From: Planctomycetota bacterium | GTDB taxonomy: Bacteria; Planctomycetota; Planctomycetia; Planctomycetales; Planctomycetaceae | Direction: 5' to 3' | Length of the DNA: 64,000 nucleotides | Assembly (NCBI GenBank): GCA_003388505.1 | Contig: QQVO01000015.1 | Coordinates: forward strand, 186,001 to 250,000 | Shown here: positions 24,144 to 33,494 of the stretch, piece after piece | Position numbering within the stretch: position 1 is the first letter of the stretch | Layout of the letters: each line of letters begins with the position of its first letter | Made by a program: the position numbers and the translations under genes | The notes under the pieces: model-generated | What the model was told of the DNA's origin: nothing | The model's input: the letters and a program-made list of their open reading frames with translations, nothing else | Database searches by the model: none

Positions 24144-24554
24144 ATGTCTGACGCCAACGAACAGGTGCTCTACGAAGCTCATCCGGCGATGTTCAGGAAT
24201 CATCCGTTCCTGTTCGTGCTGAACTGCATCCTCTGCCTTGCCATCGTCGGCATCATCATCTTTGTCGTCTGGTATTTCCGCTGCCGCGGGACGAAGCTCA
24301 CGATTACCAACGAGCAGACGACGCTGCGCACCGGGCTCTTGTCGAAATTCACCAACGACGTCTTTCACGAGAACGTGCGGAACATCATCGTGCGGCAGAC
24401 GTTCTTTCAGCGGATCATGGGGGTCGGGTACGTCGGAATCTCCAGCGCCGGACAGGGGGGCATCGAGATCGAGGTGAATGGCATCCCCGATCCGGACCGC
24501 GTGAAGCAGATCATCGACGATTGCCGCGACCCGCGATCCGGGCGCGACGATTGA
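24144..24554 (+). CDS. PH-like (bPH2/YdbT-type) membrane protein
   Basis: 136 residues from the ATG at 24144. A short N-terminal motif (EQVLYEAHPAMFRNHP) is typical of the bacterial PH family. One TM helix (about 22-44, FLFVLNCILCLAIVGIIIFVVW) leads into the PH-like domain (TKLTITNEQTTLRTGLLSK, FHENVRNIIVRQTFFQRIMGVG, VGISSAG). The sequence pattern 'it.er...r.G.......e....dI..i.v.q....r..g.g' is diagnostic for this DUF304/bPH2 family. The role is unknown; members bind membranes or partner proteins. It stands alone, with repeat-rich gaps on both sides. Confidence 0.82.
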   Translation: MSDANEQVLYEAHPAMFRNHPFLFVLNCILCLAIVGIIIFVVWYFRCRGTKLTITNEQTTLRTGLLSKFTNDVFHENVRNIIVRQTFFQRIMGVGYVGISSAGQGGIEIEVNGIPDPDRVKQIIDDCRDPRSGRDD

Positions 24555-24972
24555 CCCGCGCTGGGCAGGAAGCCCGGTTTGGCTTTTGACGCGAAGGCGC
24601 GGAGCCGCAAAGACGCGCTAACCCGGTTTATTCACCACGGAAAGCACGGAATTCACGGAAAGGTAAAGCTGACAAGAGGTTCATTCATTTCTGTACCTGA
24701 TGGGCGAGCGACACACCGTCAGGAAGAGTTCGGAGAATTCCTGACCCATTTCGGTGACTTCCGTGAGTTCCGTGGTTCCTACTGCATTATCCGGGCTAAG
24801 GACAAAGCGAGAGGTGGGCGGGTATCAGTCGCTCTTGCGATCGTTCAGGATCGCAACCGGGGTGACCGGGAGATGAGGAGGCGCAGTAAGAGTGAGGCCG
24901 CGGTGGAGTTGGAGGTCATTCTCATCGGGATTTCGCTCCTGTCGCGCGCGATCCTGCGTTACACTGGATAGG
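24555..24972. repeat. Repeat gap with an inverted 'cacgga' pair
   Basis: 418 bp, no gene. It holds 'gacgcgaaggcgcggagccg' plus caaagacg at 24589-24616. A 'ttcaccacggaaagcacgga' element lies at 24630-24662, and its inverted counterpart 'cggtgacttccgtgagttcc' plus gtggtt at 24752-24778. A copy of 'attatccgggcta' follows at 24785. The facing arms could form a long imperfect hairpin. Confidence 0.6.
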
Positions 24973-26790
24973 ATGCCATCGATCGACGCCCAATCGACGT
25001 TTCGAGTTGACCTCTCCCTGAAAACGGTGCAAGGGGCTGCGCTATGCGCGCTGATTTTAGCACAACAGGCGTCGGCCGATGCTTCGCACGATCTGCGGGA
25101 GATTGCTCAATTCCGCCGGCCGGTTGCTGCCTGTGCGCTGGACAAGGAGCTCATCGTCGTGGCCAACAGCAGAAGCGGCAGTGTTTCCGTCGTCGATACG
25201 GAGACGTGGTCGGTGACCGTCGAACGACAGATCGGCGAGCGGCTGAGCGACGTTGCGGCGCTGCCGGACGGGCGACACGTGCTTGCGACGGACGAACAGG
25301 AGCACGCGGTCCTGTTGCTGGGCGTTGAAGCTGGAAAGATATGGGAAATCGGTCGTGTTCCGGTGGCGAACCATCCGGTTTCGATCGCCGTCATGCCGGA
25401 TGGACGGTCCGCCGCGGTGGCTTCGCTGTGGTCTCGGACGCTGACGTTGCTCGATGTCGCGGCTTCAGCGGGCGACGATGAGCCGCCGCAGATTTCCGTG
25501 CGGGCCACAATCCCCTTCCCCTTCCCTCCGCGTGTCCAGTGCGCTCTGCCGGATGGGCGGCATCTGATTGTCGCTGATGCGTTTCAAGCGCGGCTGGCTG
25601 TCGTGAACGTCGAGTCGGCCGAGTTGAAGTTTGTCCGCAGCTTTGCCGGGCACAACATCCGGGGGATGGCGGTCGCTCCCGACGGGCGCGACCTGTACGT
25701 CACGCATCAGCTTCTCAATTCCGCAGCGCCGACGACTTTCGATTCGATTCACTGGGGGAACCTGCTGGAAAACCTGATCCGCGTGCTGCCGATGAAGGCT
25801 GTGCTCGATCCGGAGACCGACCTGGTGCGGGCCGGGCGGTCGATTCTGTTAGGCACCACCGGCAGCGGCGCCGGAGACCCGGGCGGGGTCGCCTTCACCG
25901 ATGATGACCGTCTGATTGCCGTGGCATCCGGCGTGGATAAGGCCGCTCTGTTTCCTGAACTCCATTCAGTCGTTACGCCCTGGATTGAAACGGGCCGCCG
26001 TCCAACGGAAGTGCTTGTGGTTGCCGGCGGAGCGACGGCGATCACAGTCAACATGCTCGACGACTCATTGACGGTGATCGACGTCTCCGAGCGTACATTG
26101 GAGCGCGACGTCTCCCTCGGCCCGACGCCGGACCCCGGCCCGCGCGAGCGGGGGGAGTCGCTGTTTTTTGACGCGCGGCTGTCGCACGACCGCTGGCTGA
26201 GTTGTCACAGTTGTCACACCGACGGACATACCACCGGCCTGCTGGCCGATACGCAGGGAGACGGGAGTTACGGTTCGCCGAAACGAATTCTGTCGCTGCT
26301 GGGAACGCGGGATAACAACCCGTGGGCCTGGAACGGAGGCTTCCGTACGCTGCACGACCAGGTCGGGAATTCCGTCACAACGTCGATGCACGGCGAAGCA
26401 CTTGCCCCCGAACAGATCGGCGACGTCGTCGCCTACCTGCACACGCTCGAGGCGCCTCCGCCGCTGATTCCGGAGCCAACCTCTGAGGACGACGCCCGGT
26501 TGCTCGAGCAGGGGCGAACGGTCTTCCATGCAGAAGGCTGCGCCCGCTGTCATGTGCCGCCGCTGACCTACACGAGCGACCAGATCGTCGACGTGGGACT
26601 CGAGGACGAACAGGGGGCTCGCAAGTTCAATCCTCCGTCGCTTCGTGGAGTCAGCCAGAACGAGCGGCTTCTGCACGACGGCCGGGTCGATTCGCTGGAG
26701 GCACTGTTCCGCGACGAGGGACACCAGCTTGAGACTGGTCTCTCCGATGACGACGTCGCGGCGCTGGTGCGGTTTTTGCGCAGCCTATAG
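24973..26790 (+). CDS. Exported YVTN-type beta-propeller with cytochrome c domain
   Basis: 605 residues from the ATG at 24973. The N-terminus has a hydrophobic export segment (about 20-36, GAALCALILAQQASADAS). Residues ~45-380 are propeller repeats (ELIVVANSRSGSVSVVDTETW; VSIAVMPDGRSAAVASLWSR; VAPDGRDLYVTHQL). The rest is a di-haem peroxidase-like (MauG/CCP) region with two CxxCH haem sites, CHSCH and CARCH, and a following CHVPPLTYT. The protein is expected in the periplasm, in electron transfer or substrate oxidation. The exact substrate is unknown. This propeller-plus-cytochrome architecture is common in planctomycetes. Confidence 0.88.
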   Translation: MPSIDAQSTFRVDLSLKTVQGAALCALILAQQASADASHDLREIAQFRRPVAACALDKELIVVANSRSGSVSVVDTETWSVTVERQIGERLSDVAALPDGRHVLATDEQEHAVLLLGVEAGKIWEIGRVPVANHPVSIAVMPDGRSAAVASLWSRTLTLLDVAASAGDDEPPQISVRATIPFPFPPRVQCALPDGRHLIVADAFQARLAVVNVESAELKFVRSFAGHNIRGMAVAPDGRDLYVTHQLLNSAAPTTFDSIHWGNLLENLIRVLPMKAVLDPETDLVRAGRSILLGTTGSGAGDPGGVAFTDDDRLIAVASGVDKAALFPELHSVVTPWIETGRRPTEVLVVAGGATAITVNMLDDSLTVIDVSERTLERDVSLGPTPDPGPRERGESLFFDARLSHDRWLSCHSCHTDGHTTGLLADTQGDGSYGSPKRILSLLGTRDNNPWAWNGGFRTLHDQVGNSVTTSMHGEALAPEQIGDVVAYLHTLEAPPPLIPEPTSEDDARLLEQGRTVFHAEGCARCHVPPLTYTSDQIVDVGLEDEQGARKFNPPSLRGVSQNERLLHDGRVDSLEALFRDEGHQLETGLSDDDVAALVRFLRSL

Positions 26791-26908
26791 GCTGCCGGTC
26801 GATCGCTGACCATCGGCGCGGAATACCTGCTTCCATTGGAATGTGGCGGCCGTGTGGTCAATGCGGCGCTGCGGAAATCGTCTCGACGCTCAACACCTGG
26901 ACTCCAAC

Positions 26909-28954
26909 ATGCCGTTCGCACTCCGCGTGATCACTTTTTTCTGTCTTGCCACCTCAACCTTTGCCGTCGAGCCGGACGAGTCGCGGTTTGAGTTGCGGGA
27001 TGTGTTCGATCTGGAGTTTGCGTCCGATCCGCAGATCGCTCCGGACGGGTCGCTGGTCGTGTATGTCCGTAACTTTTTTGACATCAAGACGGATCAGAAG
27101 CTGTCGAACCTGTGGATTGTTGGCGCCGATGGTGCGAGTCACCGGCCGCTCACCACGGGCAACCAGAGCGATGGTTCGCCCCGTTTCTCGCCGGATGGAA
27201 CCAGGCTGCTGTATGTCTCCGACCGGGACGGCGAGGCGCAGCTTTACTGCCGCTGGCTCGATACGGGGGACACGGCCAAGCTGACGAACCTGACCAGCGC
27301 TCCCGGCAGCGTGGAGTGGTCGCCCGACGGGCGCTGGATCGCGCTGACGATGCACGTCCCGGCGGAATCCGCGCCGTTCGTCGAGCTTCCGCAGCCGCCC
27401 GAGGGAGCCGAGTGGGCCGAACCGTTTCAGGTGATACGAGAAGTCCTCTATCGCGGGGACGGAGAGGGCTACCGGAGGGCGGGTTATCACCAACTCTTCG
27501 TCCTACCGGCGGAGGGAGGTACGCCGCGGCAATTGACTGAGGGAGAGTTTGACCACGAGGCGCGTCCCGCATGGACTGCCGACAGCCGGGCGCTGATCAT
27601 CTCCTCCAATCGCAATGCCGACTGGCGCTATCAGGCATTGGAGTCGGAGTTGTACCGCGTCGAAGTCGCAACTGGTGAAGTGACACAACTGACGGAGCGG
27701 GACGGTCCGGATCATTCCCCTGCGGTTTCACCCGACGGCCAGATGATTGCGTGGGTTGGGTTCGACGACCGCCGGCAGGGATACCAGGTCGAGCGGCTGT
27801 ATGTGATGAATGCCGACGGAACGGACCAGCGGGTGATCTCCGAGGGATTCGACCGGGAGGTGGCAGCGCCGGTCTGGAGTGAAGACGGGGGCGGACTGTT
27901 CTTTCAGTATGACGATGAAGGAGACACCAGGGTCAGCCACATGACACTGGAGGGGGACGTCACACCGGTTGCCTCGCCTGTCGGGGGCGTCACGATTGGC
28001 CGGCCTTATGCGAGCGGATCGTTCAGTGCGTCGGCCGAGGGAACGGTTGCGTTTACCGAGAGTCGCCCGGATCGTCCGGCGGAATTGGCGGTCGCGTCGT
28101 TTCGCGGTGAGCAGCCGCCGCGCACGCTGACCCGGCTCAACGAGGACCTGCTGGGGCACAAACAACTCGGCGACGTGCAGGAGTTTCGGTTTGCTTCGTC
28201 GGTCGACGAGCGCGAGATGCAGTCCTGGATTGTGACACCGCCCGGTTTCGATTCTTCCAAGAAGTACCCGCTGATTCTCGAAATCCACGGCGGACCGTTC
28301 GCCAACTACGGACCACGATTTTCGGCCGAGGTTCAGCTTTACGCGGCTGCGGGTTATGTCGTGCTCTACGTCAATCCGCGGGGCAGCACCGGATACGGGG
28401 AGGAGTTCGGCAACCTGATCCATCATGCGTATCCCGGCGATGATTACCACGACCTGATGTCGGCCGTTGATGCGGTGCTTGCCGAGGGCTACGTCGATGA
28501 GGACCAGTTGTACGTGACCGGCGGCAGCGGAGGCGGCATCCTGACCGCCTGGATCGTGGGGCAGACTGATCGCTTTCGCGCAGCAGTCGCCGCCAAGCCG
28601 GTGATCAACTGGTACAGTTTCGTGCTCACCACGGACGGCTACCCCTTCTTCAACGAATACTGGTTTCCCGGCTATCCGTGGGAGCACGCGGAGCATTATC
28701 TCAAGCGGTCGCCGCTGGCGTACGTGGGCAACGTGACAACGCCGACGATGCTGATGACGGGTGAGGTCGACTACCGGACCCCGATCTCCGAATCGGAGCA
28801 GTTCTACCAGGCGCTCCAATTGCGAAAGATCGACACCGCGCTGGTCCGCGTCCCCGGTTCGTCACACAACATCGCCGCTCGGCCCAGCCACCTGATGTCG
28901 AAAGCGGCTCACGTGCTGAAGTGGTTTGAGATGCACAGCGGGCGCGATGAGTGA
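26909..28954 (+). CDS. S9-family peptidase (prolyl oligopeptidase/acylaminoacyl-type)
   Basis: 681 residues from the ATG at 26909, chosen for its signal peptide (MPFALRVITFFCLATSTFA). The N-terminal half is a WD40/TolB-like propeller with repeated SPDG motifs (RFSPDGTRLLYVSDRDGEAQLY; SVEWSPDGRWIAL). The C-terminal alpha/beta hydrolase has the oxyanion HGGP (EIHGGPFANYG), the nucleophile elbow GGSGGG, Asp in GEVDYRTPISESEQFY and His in SSHNIA. The full catalytic triad is present. The protein should cleave peptides in the periplasm. It lies 118 bp after the cytochrome/propeller gene. Confidence 0.93.
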   Translation: MPFALRVITFFCLATSTFAVEPDESRFELRDVFDLEFASDPQIAPDGSLVVYVRNFFDIKTDQKLSNLWIVGADGASHRPLTTGNQSDGSPRFSPDGTRLLYVSDRDGEAQLYCRWLDTGDTAKLTNLTSAPGSVEWSPDGRWIALTMHVPAESAPFVELPQPPEGAEWAEPFQVIREVLYRGDGEGYRRAGYHQLFVLPAEGGTPRQLTEGEFDHEARPAWTADSRALIISSNRNADWRYQALESELYRVEVATGEVTQLTERDGPDHSPAVSPDGQMIAWVGFDDRRQGYQVERLYVMNADGTDQRVISEGFDREVAAPVWSEDGGGLFFQYDDEGDTRVSHMTLEGDVTPVASPVGGVTIGRPYASGSFSASAEGTVAFTESRPDRPAELAVASFRGEQPPRTLTRLNEDLLGHKQLGDVQEFRFASSVDEREMQSWIVTPPGFDSSKKYPLILEIHGGPFANYGPRFSAEVQLYAAAGYVVLYVNPRGSTGYGEEFGNLIHHAYPGDDYHDLMSAVDAVLAEGYVDEDQLYVTGGSGGGILTAWIVGQTDRFRAAVAAKPVINWYSFVLTTDGYPFFNEYWFPGYPWEHAEHYLKRSPLAYVGNVTTPTMLMTGEVDYRTPISESEQFYQALQLRKIDTALVRVPGSSHNIAARPSHLMSKAAHVLKWFEMHSGRDE

Positions 28955-29383
28955 GCCGAAGAATGCACCACGGAGTCACTGAGGCACGGAGCAGGCTGTG
29001 CCCGCAACCCAACCACGTAGCGCACGCAGCCTTGCGTGCGTCCCGCCGATTGCGGAGAGAGCTGCTGATCAGGGGCGGGGCGGTCGCACGCTAGCAGCGT
29101 GCGCTACGGGCCAGCGCAAGAATCTGGGCAGGACAACAAGATTCTGCACGTTCGTGGTACGCAGTCCTATTGTGAGGTCGACGGCGGGATTCGTCGGTGT
29201 TTGGGAATTACTGTTCCTGACTGTGCCCGGTGTGCTTCCGGTGTGCTTTGTGCCGTTGTGGTCGACCAATCGAACGATGAAAGGCAGGAGCAAGAACAAA
29301 GGGTTGGAGCCCCGGCCTTGGACGGCCGGCGTACCGAACTTGGACACCAGCCTTGGTTGGCAGCGCGGGTGCTTCCGCGAGGT
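28955..29383. repeat. Repeat gap with facing 'cacgga' and 'gccgttgtgg' elements
   Basis: 429 bp without a gene. It contains 'caccacggagtcactgaggc' plus acggagcag at 28967-28995. Two GCACGC-type elements lie at 29018-29040 and 29086-29110, the latter with the exact inverted repeat GCACGC/GCGTGC. A facing 'gtgctttgtgccgttgtggt' lies at 29242-29262. The pattern mirrors that at 24589-24796. Confidence 0.6.
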
Positions 29384-30844
29384 TTACGGCGGGGCGACGA
29401 TTTGCCACCAGACGGGGTCGCTGATGTCTTCCATGTGGGTCATGAGGGAGTCTTGCAGGTTGACCTTGATCCGGTGGATGTCCTGGTCGGTTGAGCCGTA
29501 GAGGTTGTGCGTCTCGGCCGGGTCGTCCTGGAGGTTGTAGAGTTCGTCGCGGTCGGGGTTTCTGAAGTCTTTGATGAGCTTCCACTCGGGCGTGCGGTAC
29601 ATGCGCATCCAGGTTTCGGACTGGTGGTGCGTGCTGTACTCGGCGTACAGGTCGTTGTTCCAGTCCGGCCGCTCGTCGCGGAGGAGCGGGACGATGCTGC
29701 GGCCGCGGATGGTGATGTCGTCCGGCAATTCGACGCCGGTCATGTCCAGCAGCGTGGGGAACCAGTCGATGTTGGCGACGGTCTGTTCGATGACAGTTCC
29801 TGAAGAAACGACGCCGGGCCAGCGGACGGCTGTGGGGACGCGGATGGAATGGTCGTACATGTTGGGCCGCTGGCCGGCCGGGATGGTCTCGGTGGCGGGG
29901 GGATTCTCGGTGAGCACCCAGTGGCCGTTGCCTTTGTGCCAGATCCCGTTGTGCCCCATGTTGTAGCCGTGGTCGCTGGTGAAGATGACGATCGTCTTCT
30001 CTTCCAGCCCGAGGAGATCCAGTTCGGCCAGCAGACGTCCCACGTTGCGGTCGACGCCGGCCACGCTGCCGAGGTATTCGCGCGTCATGCGTTTCACGCG
30101 TTCGACGTCGAGTTTCGGGTAATCGGGATTGGGGATCGTCGGATCGAGCGATTCGAAGTCGGACCAGTCCTCGTCGCGCAGCGGCAGCCAGGGGGCGTGC
30201 GGCGCGCGGTAGTGGAGTGACAGGGCGAACGGACCGGTCGCGGGATCGTGCAGCCTGAGCCAGCGGATCGCTTCGTCGGTGAGGATGTCGGTCGTCAGTC
30301 CCCGGACGATGCGCTGCTCGCCGTTCACTTCCAATGAGGGATGAATGACCCTGGCACCGCCGGGACGGAATCCGAAGAAGTCCTGGTAGCCGAAGACGCC
30401 GGGATGGAATTCGTCCCGCGTGCCGAGATGCCACTTGCCGATCAGGGCCGTGCGGTAGCCCGCAGCTTGCAGCAGATTCGGCCAGGTCGGAGTGCCGGGT
30501 TCGAGGCCGAGGTCGGGTTCGTTTCTCGGGTTGATCCAGTCGGTGATCCCGAGTTCCGATCCGTACCGGCTGGTCATCAAACTGGCGCGCGACGGGCTGC
30601 AGACGGGTGTCACGACGAACGAATTGACCAAGTAGGCCCCGTGCTCAAACAGCCTGTCGAGATGCGGCGTCCGCGCGTGCGGGTGGCCGGAAAGCCCGAG
30701 TGCCCAGGGCGCCTGATCGTCGGTCAAAATGAAGAGGATGTTGGGACGGTCGTCGGCTGCGGCCGGGCGGGTCATCGGAAGCGTCAGGCCGAGAATGCAT
30801 GTTGCGGAGAGAATCACGGATCTGCATCCGAACCGAGAACGCAT
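29384..30844 (-). CDS. Secreted sulfatase (alkaline-phosphatase superfamily)
   Basis: 486 residues from the ATG at 30844, with a signal peptide (MRSRFGCRSVILSATCILGL, cleavage after AAA). It has the sulfatase signature CSPSRASLMTSR with C82 in the C-x-P-S-R context, the site oxidised to formylglycine by a maturase, here encoded elsewhere. Other elements are PNILFILTDDQ (metal aspartates), GKWHLG, and FTSDHGYNMGHN with the second metal pair. The substrate is probably a sulfated polysaccharide or other sulfate ester. Planctomycetes carry many such genes. No adjacent sulfatase-maturing enzyme or second sulfatase is present. Confidence 0.95.
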   Translation of the reverse strand: MRSRFGCRSVILSATCILGLTLPMTRPAAADDRPNILFILTDDQAPWALGLSGHPHARTPHLDRLFEHGAYLVNSFVVTPVCSPSRASLMTSRYGSELGITDWINPRNEPDLGLEPGTPTWPNLLQAAGYRTALIGKWHLGTRDEFHPGVFGYQDFFGFRPGGARVIHPSLEVNGEQRIVRGLTTDILTDEAIRWLRLHDPATGPFALSLHYRAPHAPWLPLRDEDWSDFESLDPTIPNPDYPKLDVERVKRMTREYLGSVAGVDRNVGRLLAELDLLGLEEKTIVIFTSDHGYNMGHNGIWHKGNGHWVLTENPPATETIPAGQRPNMYDHSIRVPTAVRWPGVVSSGTVIEQTVANIDWFPTLLDMTGVELPDDITIRGRSIVPLLRDERPDWNNDLYAEYSTHHQSETWMRMYRTPEWKLIKDFRNPDRDELYNLQDDPAETHNLYGSTDQDIHRIKVNLQDSLMTHMEDISDPVWWQIVAPP

Positions 30845-31268
30845 GGCAGCGCCTTTCCAGAAGAAAGTGGAGGAACCTTGGCTCACAGCGTATGGCAGCG
30901 AAACTCTGTGAATCAAACCCAAGGCCGTCGTTCGTCCGGCGTTGACGCATGTCATGCAGTTCTTCGGAGAGCTTCCGCCGCGGTGAATCTGATACGCGAT
31001 GGAATCGGGGCGGATGTCGCTTCCCTCTCGCGTGCGTGATCCGCCGGTTCCGGTGCGCTTCGTTGCGGCGTTTCATGTGTGTGAGGATACTCCGGGTGAG
31101 CACTCTCATATCCGTGACGGACAAGATCCTGGAAGAGGAACTCAGCGGATTCGGCTCGGCCGGCGCCTCGCCCTCCGGAGATGCTCGGTTCCTTCGGGGA
31201 TGATTCTCTGTTCGGGTCTGCGGAATACCGCGGCGGCTCGTCACTGCCCAGACTGGACGGTTCGATCG
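30845..31268. repeat. Gap with a GC-rich 'gccggcgcctcgccctcc' repeat
   Basis: 424 bp between the divergent sulfatase and 31269 genes. At 31150-31200 lies a GC-rich element whose reverse strand would encode the 'EGEAPAEP' run seen as a dispersed repeat in many planctomycetes. The rest shows no protein-like frame. Both promoters presumably lie here but are not recognisable. Confidence 0.5.
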
Positions 31269-32066
31269 ATGGAATTCTTCAACATTGAAACCATCGCCGG
31301 GGTCGCCCTCAGCCTGGCGGGCGCGTACTTCCTCGGGATTCCGCTGCTGATTCTGGTCAATCAGCGGATGGCGGCGAATCCGGAGATCGTTGAGTTCGAT
31401 GAATCGGCGACGCTGCCGGAAGTCGTCTCTGACTACTTCTACGCATGTGAGCAGGAGTTGACGGAAGCCGGCTTCGAGCGCGCGGCCTCCATCGCGCTGC
31501 CCGATCCGGTGCCGAACGTGCGGGCGATTTTGCAGATCTACTTTCACCAGCCGAAAAGCACGGCCTGTATGGTGACCGCGATGTTCGGTCTCACAGAAGG
31601 CGGACCGCCGTTGCAGACGCGGTATGTCGAGTTCGTCACGCGGTTTCGCGGCGGCGAGCTGGAGATGGTGCAGACGAACAACTCGACTGAAGTCAATGCG
31701 TTTGCGGAGGTTCCTGAATCCCCCACGTTTCGGCTTCCACACGTCACGGACGTCGCGCGGCTGGCGAATTACCATGAACAACTGGTCGATCGCACCGCGC
31801 CGGGCACGCCGAGATCGCTCGCCATGCTGGATGAGTTCGGCGGCGATGTGGTGGAGTACCTGCGGGTCAAAGCGTTCAAGGAAGCGTATGAGCGGCAGGT
31901 TGAGACCGGTTATCTGCGGTATGACTCCGGCCAGGACTGCTACCGGCCGACGCTCGGCGGCGCGTACAAAATGACCTGGAAGAATCTGTGGCCGATCAAA
32001 CCGCTGATTCTGGCGCGAACCCGCGCCGCCGGGAAGCGGCTGGAGACGGAACTCGACAGACGGTGA
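31269..32066 (+). CDS. Hypothetical membrane-anchored protein
   Basis: 265 residues from the ATG at 31269, which begins a hydrophobic helix (MEFFNIETIAGVALSLAGAY, continuing FLGIPLLILV); longer upstream reading is repeat-derived. The soluble part includes EVVSDYFYACEQELTEAGFE, PKSTACMVTAMFG, an FVTRFRGGELEMVQTNNS strand pair, and RVKAFKEAYERQVETGYLRYD. No family is recognised. It may be an inner-membrane-anchored cytoplasmic protein. The PQQ-propeller gene 128 bp downstream has its own putative promoter. Confidence 0.65.
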   Translation: MEFFNIETIAGVALSLAGAYFLGIPLLILVNQRMAANPEIVEFDESATLPEVVSDYFYACEQELTEAGFERAASIALPDPVPNVRAILQIYFHQPKSTACMVTAMFGLTEGGPPLQTRYVEFVTRFRGGELEMVQTNNSTEVNAFAEVPESPTFRLPHVTDVARLANYHEQLVDRTAPGTPRSLAMLDEFGGDVVEYLRVKAFKEAYERQVETGYLRYDSGQDCYRPTLGGAYKMTWKNLWPIKPLILARTRAAGKRLETELDRR

Positions 32067-32108
32067 ACGATGGTTGGCAGGTTTGAGGCTTCAGCAGGCC
32101 CGCACGAA

Positions 32109-32137
32109 TTGGCAGCCGCATGGTGATCGAATAGGCT
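32109..32137 (+). promoter_or_regulatory. Putative promoter of the PQQ-propeller gene
   Basis: TTGGCA at 32109-32114, a 17-bp spacer, and TAGGCT at 32132-32137, 57 bp before the ATG at 32194. Confidence 0.4.
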
Positions 32138-32193
32138 GACGACTTCAGCCGCCGCCTTTGAGAAAATCTTGCCTGTCTTTACGGAGCCGATTC

Positions 32194-33468
32194 ATGCGTT
32201 TGACAACACTGACCCTGGCTGTGGTGATTGGAGCATCTTGCCTGCTGCGTCTGGAAGCCGGTGACTGGATGCGGTTTCGCGGTCCCAACGGGAGCGGCGT
32301 TGCGGAGGGGGAGACGGGCGTGCCGGTCGAATGGGGGCCGGAGAAGAACATCAAGTGGAAAGTTGCCCTGCCGGAGGCGGGCAATGGAAGCCCGATTGTC
32401 GTGGGCGACCGCGTCTTCGTGACGTGTGCGGAGGACCAGGGCCGCCAGCGGCATCTGCTCTGCTTTGACCGGGAAGACGGCTCAGAGATCTGGCGGAAGA
32501 CGGTCGCGTATCCGGAGGTTGAAGAGACGCACGAAACGAATCCGTACTGTGCCACGACGCCCGCCAGCGACGGTGATTACGTGGTCGTCTTCGAGGGCTC
32601 CGCCGGAATTCACTGCTACACTATCACCGGCAGCCCGCTCTGGTCGCGGGATCTGGGCGAGTTTCGGCACATCTGGGGCTACGCATCGTCGCCGATCATT
32701 TATGACGGCAAGGTGATTCAACTCTGCGGTCCCGGCGAACGGACGTTCCTCACCGCGCTCGATCTCGAGTCGGGTGACACTCTGTGGGAGACGCCTGAAC
32801 CGGGCGGCAGCGCCAGCGACGAGGGGAAGTACATCGGCACCTGGTCGACGCCGGTGATCGTCAACGTCGACGGCAAGGACCAGATCCTGTGCGGGATGCA
32901 CGGCCGGGCGGCCGCCTATGATCCCGACAGCGGGGAAGTGATCTGGTACGTCGAGGGGGTCAGCAGTGAGCGCGGCGACCTGATGTATACTTCACCGATG
33001 GTCGGCGACGGCGTGGCCGTGATCATGGGGGGATTCCGCGGGCCGGCCTTCGGCATGAAGCTCGGCGGTGAAGGCGACATGACCGCAGAGAACCGGCTGT
33101 GGTACGACACGGAAGAGAACCCCCAGAGGATCGGCAGCGGCGTCGTGATTGACGGCAATGTCTTTATGGCCAACGCCGACGGAGGGGGCTCGCTGGAGTG
33201 CACCGACATCCGGACCGGCAAGACGCACTGGTGGGAGCGGCGGACCGGAGACGGGGCGTACTGGGGATCGGTGGTGTTCGCGGACGGTCGGCTCTACGTC
33301 AACGGGCAGGACGGCGTGACCCGCGTCTTTGCGCCCAATCCGGACCGTTACGAGTCGATTGCAGCGAACGACCTCGGCGAGCAGTGTCACTCGACGCCGG
33401 CGATTTCAGACGGGGAGATCTTCCTGCGGACGTTCGGACATTTGTATTGCGTTTCGACGCGGGAGTAG
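32194..33468 (+). CDS. PQQ-like beta-propeller repeat protein
   Basis: 424 residues from the ATG at 32194, with a signal peptide (MRLTTLTLAVVIGASCLLRL). It has DWMRFRGPNGSGVAEGE, the standard opening of planctomycete PQQ_2 proteins, then repeated 'GKVIQLCG...ALDLESGDTLWE' blades such as AAYDPDSGEVIWYVEG and TDIRTGKTHWWERR. The PQQ-like fold does not imply bound PQQ. The role is probably that of a BamB-like secreted scaffold or enzyme. An intrinsic terminator follows 27 bp after the stop. Confidence 0.9.
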   Translation: MRLTTLTLAVVIGASCLLRLEAGDWMRFRGPNGSGVAEGETGVPVEWGPEKNIKWKVALPEAGNGSPIVVGDRVFVTCAEDQGRQRHLLCFDREDGSEIWRKTVAYPEVEETHETNPYCATTPASDGDYVVVFEGSAGIHCYTITGSPLWSRDLGEFRHIWGYASSPIIYDGKVIQLCGPGERTFLTALDLESGDTLWETPEPGGSASDEGKYIGTWSTPVIVNVDGKDQILCGMHGRAAAYDPDSGEVIWYVEGVSSERGDLMYTSPMVGDGVAVIMGGFRGPAFGMKLGGEGDMTAENRLWYDTEENPQRIGSGVVIDGNVFMANADGGGSLECTDIRTGKTHWWERRTGDGAYWGSVVFADGRLYVNGQDGVTRVFAPNPDRYESIAANDLGEQCHSTPAISDGEIFLRTFGHLYCVSTRE

Positions 33469-33494
33469 CGGCCCGTGAGATGAATCAGAGCAGA

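Noticed and set aside
30999-31268. N-terminal extension of the 31269 gene
   Set aside because: The extension runs through a GC-rich dispersed repeat and gives an Arg/Pro-rich peptide; the ATG at 31269 starts the membrane helix.
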